From contig JAXMJH010000042.1 of NCBI GenBank assembly GCA_034376725.1, positions 1 to 6,831 on the forward strand: a stretch of DNA of 6,831 nt, in the 5' to 3' direction. Position 1 is the first letter of the stretch; each line of letters begins with the position of its first letter. The translations under genes and the position numbers were made by a program. The stretch is from UBA11164 sp034376725. GTDB lineage: Bacteria > Pseudomonadota > Gammaproteobacteria > Xanthomonadales > Xanthomonadaceae. Below, piece by piece: positions 5,168-6,831 of this stretch. The notes beneath the pieces are model-generated. The model was not told the origin of the DNA. It did no database searches and was given only the letters and a program-made list of their open reading frames with translations.

Positions 5168-6538
5168 ATGACCGGGAAATCCCCTGCCGCCGCGAGCGGC
5201 AAGCTGTTCATCAAAACCCACGGCTGCCAGATGAACGAGTACGACTCGGACAAGATGGCCGCCGTGCTGGCCGCCGAACACGGCCTGACGCTGACCACCG
5301 ACGAGTCCGAGGCCGACGTGATCCTGGTCAACACCTGTTCGATCCGGGAGAAAGCCCAGGAGAAGGTGTTTTCCCAGCTCGGCCGCTGGAAGCCGCTGAA
5401 GAAGAAGAACGACCAGGTCATCATCGGTGTGGGCGGCTGCGTGGCCAGTCAGGAGGGCGACGCCATCCTCAAGCGCGCGCCGTATGTCGATATCGTTTTC
5501 GGTCCTCAAACCCTGCACCGGCTGCCGCAACTGATCCAGGCACGCCGCGACACCGGCCAGCCGCAGGTCGACATCAGCTTTCCGGAGATCGAGAAATTCG
5601 ACCGCCTGCCCGAGCCGCGCGCCGAAGGTCCGACCGCATTCGTATCGGTGATGGAAGGCTGCTCCAAGTATTGCTCGTTCTGCGTGGTGCCCTACACGCG
5701 CGGCGAAGAGGTCAGCCGGCCGTTCGACGACGTGCTGCTGGAAGTCCACCAACTCGCCGAACAGGGCGTGCGCGAGGTCAACCTGCTGGGCCAGAACGTC
5801 AACGCCTATCGCGGCCTGATGAACGACGGCAGCATTGCCGACCTGGCGCTGCTGATCCGCGCCATCGCCGAAATCGACGGTATCGGCCGCATCCGCTACA
5901 CCACCTCGCACCCGGTCGAGTTCAGCGACAGCCTGATCGAGGCGCACCGCGACGTGGCCAAGCTGGCCAGTTTTCTGCACCTGCCGGTTCAGGCCGGCTC
6001 GGACCGCATCCTGACCGCCATGAAACGCGGCCACACCGCGCTGGAGTACAAGGCGCGCATCCGCAAGCTGCGCGAGGCCAAGCCCGGCATATCGATCAGC
6101 TCGGACTTCATCGTCGGCTTTCCCGGCGAAACCGAGCGCGACTTCCAGGCCACCATGAAGCTGATCGAGGACATCGGCTTCGATCAGAGCTTCAGCTTCG
6201 TCTACTCCGCCCGCCCCGGCACGCCGGCCGCCAACCTGGCCGACGACACCCCGGAAAGCGAGAAGAAGGCCCGGCTCCAGCACCTGCAATCGACCATCGA
6301 GGCCAATGCCAAGCGGATTTCCCAGGCCATGGTGGGCACCGTGCAGACCGTGCTGGTGGAAGGCCCGAGCCGCAAGAGCCCGGACGAGATGACCGGCCGC
6401 ACCGAGAACATGCGCTACGTTAACTTTCCGGCCCCAGCCCGACTGATCGGCCAGTTCGTCGATGTGGAAATCACCGCGGCGCTGTCGAATTCGCTGCGCG
6501 GCACGGTGAAGCTCAACGGCGAATCCGAAGCGGCGTAA
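5168..6538 (+). CDS. miaB: tRNA-2-methylthio-N6-dimethylallyladenosine synthase MiaB
   Basis: MiaB is a radical-SAM methylthiotransferase that converts i6A37 to ms2i6A37 in tRNAs reading UNN codons. The 456-aa product has three domains. The N-terminal UPF0004/MTTase domain has C20 (THGCQMNEYDS), C57 (NTCSIREKAQEKVFSQLG) and C91 (VGGCVASQEG), which bind the auxiliary [4Fe-4S] cluster. The radical-SAM core has the CxxxCxxC motif at C165, C169 and C172 (EGCSKYCSFCVVPYTRGEE), then VNLLGQNVNAYRG, HLPVQAGSDRIL and SDFIVGFPGET. A C-terminal TRAM domain (about 383-447) recognises tRNA. The ATG at 5168 has GGAG at 5156-5159, 8 nt upstream. The frame stays open upstream to 4919, but that part overlaps the divergent transglycosylase and lacks family similarity. 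Length and motifs are complete. It is divergent from the transglycosylase; the usual downstream phoH-type neighbours are not within the window. Confidence 0.98.
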   Translation: MTGKSPAAASGKLFIKTHGCQMNEYDSDKMAAVLAAEHGLTLTTDESEADVILVNTCSIREKAQEKVFSQLGRWKPLKKKNDQVIIGVGGCVASQEGDAILKRAPYVDIVFGPQTLHRLPQLIQARRDTGQPQVDISFPEIEKFDRLPEPRAEGPTAFVSVMEGCSKYCSFCVVPYTRGEEVSRPFDDVLLEVHQLAEQGVREVNLLGQNVNAYRGLMNDGSIADLALLIRAIAEIDGIGRIRYTTSHPVEFSDSLIEAHRDVAKLASFLHLPVQAGSDRILTAMKRGHTALEYKARIRKLREAKPGISISSDFIVGFPGETERDFQATMKLIEDIGFDQSFSFVYSARPGTPAANLADDTPESEKKARLQHLQSTIEANAKRISQAMVGTVQTVLVEGPSRKSPDEMTGRTENMRYVNFPAPARLIGQFVDVEITAALSNSLRGTVKLNGESEAA

Positions 6539-6568
6539 CGCCACGACAGCGGGCTGGCGGGGAAAGCA

Positions 6569-6627
6569 CGGCGCCTGCGGCGCCGCCCCCTCTCTCCAAA
6601 CCTCTCTCCCACGAGGGGGAGAGAGGC
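6569..6627 (+). repeat. Hairpin repeat unit, copy 1 (direct)
   Basis: The unit has two modules. The first is a GC hairpin CGGCGCC-TGC-GGCGCCG (6569-6585, perfect 7-bp stem). A pyrimidine segment with CCAAAC follows. The second is a 10-bp hairpin CCTCTCTCCC / GGGAGAGAGG (6601-6610 and 6617-6626) around ACGAGG. It is almost identical to copy 2 about 190 bp away and begins 31 bp after the miaB stop. It resembles the pyrimidine/purine hairpin repeats common between genes in GC-rich proteobacteria. Confidence 0.88.
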
Positions 6628-6651
6628 ATTGGGATCCGGCGTTGGCGGGGC

Positions 6652-6697
6652 ATGAAGCCCCTCTCCCTCGATGGGAGAGGGGTTGGGGAGAGGGTGA
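6652..6697 (-). repeat. Hairpin repeat unit, copy 2 (inverted)
   Basis: CCCCTCTCCC (6658-6667) and GGGAGAGGGG (6673-6682) form a perfect 10-bp stem around TCGAT, extendable by a G-U and an A-U pair. Read on the minus strand it aligns with the other two copies through the CCAA-CC centre, the hairpin and the GGCTTCA end, with several substitutions, so it is an inverted, diverged member. Its partner GC hairpin is replaced by CTGCC-GAA-GGCAG (6706-6718), keeping the two-hairpin layout. Confidence 0.82.
6673..6694 (+). other. Canonical G-quadruplex motif
   Basis: Four G-runs at 6673-6675, 6679-6682, 6685-6688 and 6692-6694 are separated by loops AGA, TT and AGA. This satisfies the strict three-tetrad pattern with short loops, which favours a stable fold. 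The first two runs are also the 3' arm of the adjoining 10-bp hairpin (6658-6682), so the two structures exclude each other in the plus-strand DNA or in the miaB 3' transcript. Confidence 0.7.
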
Positions 6698-6757
6698 AAA
6701 CCCTGCTGCCGAAGGCAGACAACAAACTGCGCGCGCCGACATTTGTGCGCGGGAGCT

Positions 6758-6815
6758 CGGCGCCTGCGACGCCGCCCCCTCTCTCCAAACCTCTCTCCCA
6801 CGAGGGGGGAGAGGC
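6758..6815 (+). repeat. Hairpin repeat unit, copy 3 (direct)
   Basis: It repeats copy 1 nearly base for base over 58 nt. One substitution (GAC for GGC) puts a single mismatch in the GC hairpin at 6758-6774, and the G-run near the 3' end differs by one base in length and arrangement. The end GGCTTCA matches the inverted copy better than copy 1 does, which suggests the unit extends to about 6817. Confidence 0.88.
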
Positions 6816-6831
6816 TTCAAAGCGCCGCTGG

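Larger units (their letters stand above)
6539..6831. other. Gene-free region after miaB, filled with hairpin repeats
   Basis: From the miaB stop to the window edge no credible gene is present; reading frames here are short or are extensions of the miaB antisense. The stretch is built of three related hairpin units (listed separately) with short unique spacers. No classic terminator with a T-run follows miaB, so one of the repeat hairpins may end its transcript. Confidence 0.75.

Noticed and set aside
6569..6815. CRISPR array
   Set aside because: There are only three copies, one inverted, with unequal spacers and internal hairpins of two kinds; no cas genes are present. This is an intergenic palindromic repeat cluster.
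5132..6820. Long minus-strand open frame of 562 codons opposite miaB
   Set aside because: It is the antisense of miaB extended through the hairpin repeats; composition and overlap with a certain gene exclude it.
1..6831. tRNA, rRNA, toxin-antitoxin, phage-defence or biosynthetic cluster
   Set aside because: I looked on both strands and saw no cloverleaf, rRNA stretch or gene of these families; every complete gene belongs to a housekeeping family.

Overview
The window reads as a chromosomal segment of a GC-rich gammaproteobacterium. The gene order petA-petB-petC-sspA-sspB, the close match of SspA and SspB to the Escherichia coli proteins, the PVWY form of the cytochrome b Qo motif and the pairing of a lytic transglycosylase with miaB all fit this. 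The flavour is that of Xanthomonadales/Chromatiales relatives, but the genus cannot be named from the sequence alone.

Layout. Positions 1-51 (minus strand) hold the first 17 codons of an IS1595-family transposase cut by the window edge; 52-175 is its upstream region and contains a five-copy GTCG tetranucleotide tract. Next, all on the minus strand and so read right to left: the cytochrome bc1 operon petA (3995-3396), petB (3396-2152) and petC (2159-1416), translationally coupled by 1-nt and 8-nt overlaps. A strong intrinsic-terminator candidate follows (1367-1404), then a candidate promoter (1338-1311) and a UUCG-capped leader hairpin, then sspA (1244-606) and sspB (595-176). Upstream of petA, on the same strand, is a lytic transglycosylase (5025-4189). 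It diverges from miaB on the plus strand (5168-6538); the two probably share an interlocked promoter region around 5066-5121. After miaB comes a 293-bp gene-free stretch filled by three related hairpin repeat units, two direct and one inverted. The middle one contains a canonical G-quadruplex sequence.

Functions. PetA, PetB and PetC form the ubiquinol:cytochrome c oxidoreductase of the respiratory chain. SspA is an RNA-polymerase-associated stress/starvation regulator, and SspB delivers ssrA-tagged and other substrates to ClpXP. The transglycosylase trims peptidoglycan in the envelope. MiaB makes ms2i6A37 in tRNA.

All complete genes are housekeeping genes. I did not find a previously undescribed system. 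The items most worth a second look are non-coding: the post-miaB repeat cluster with its G4/hairpin overlap, the interlocked divergent promoter, the terminator/promoter boundary between pet and ssp, and the hexamer array upstream of petA. Among proteins, the CAVCH motif in SspA and the duplicated N-terminal motif of the transglycosylase stand out.
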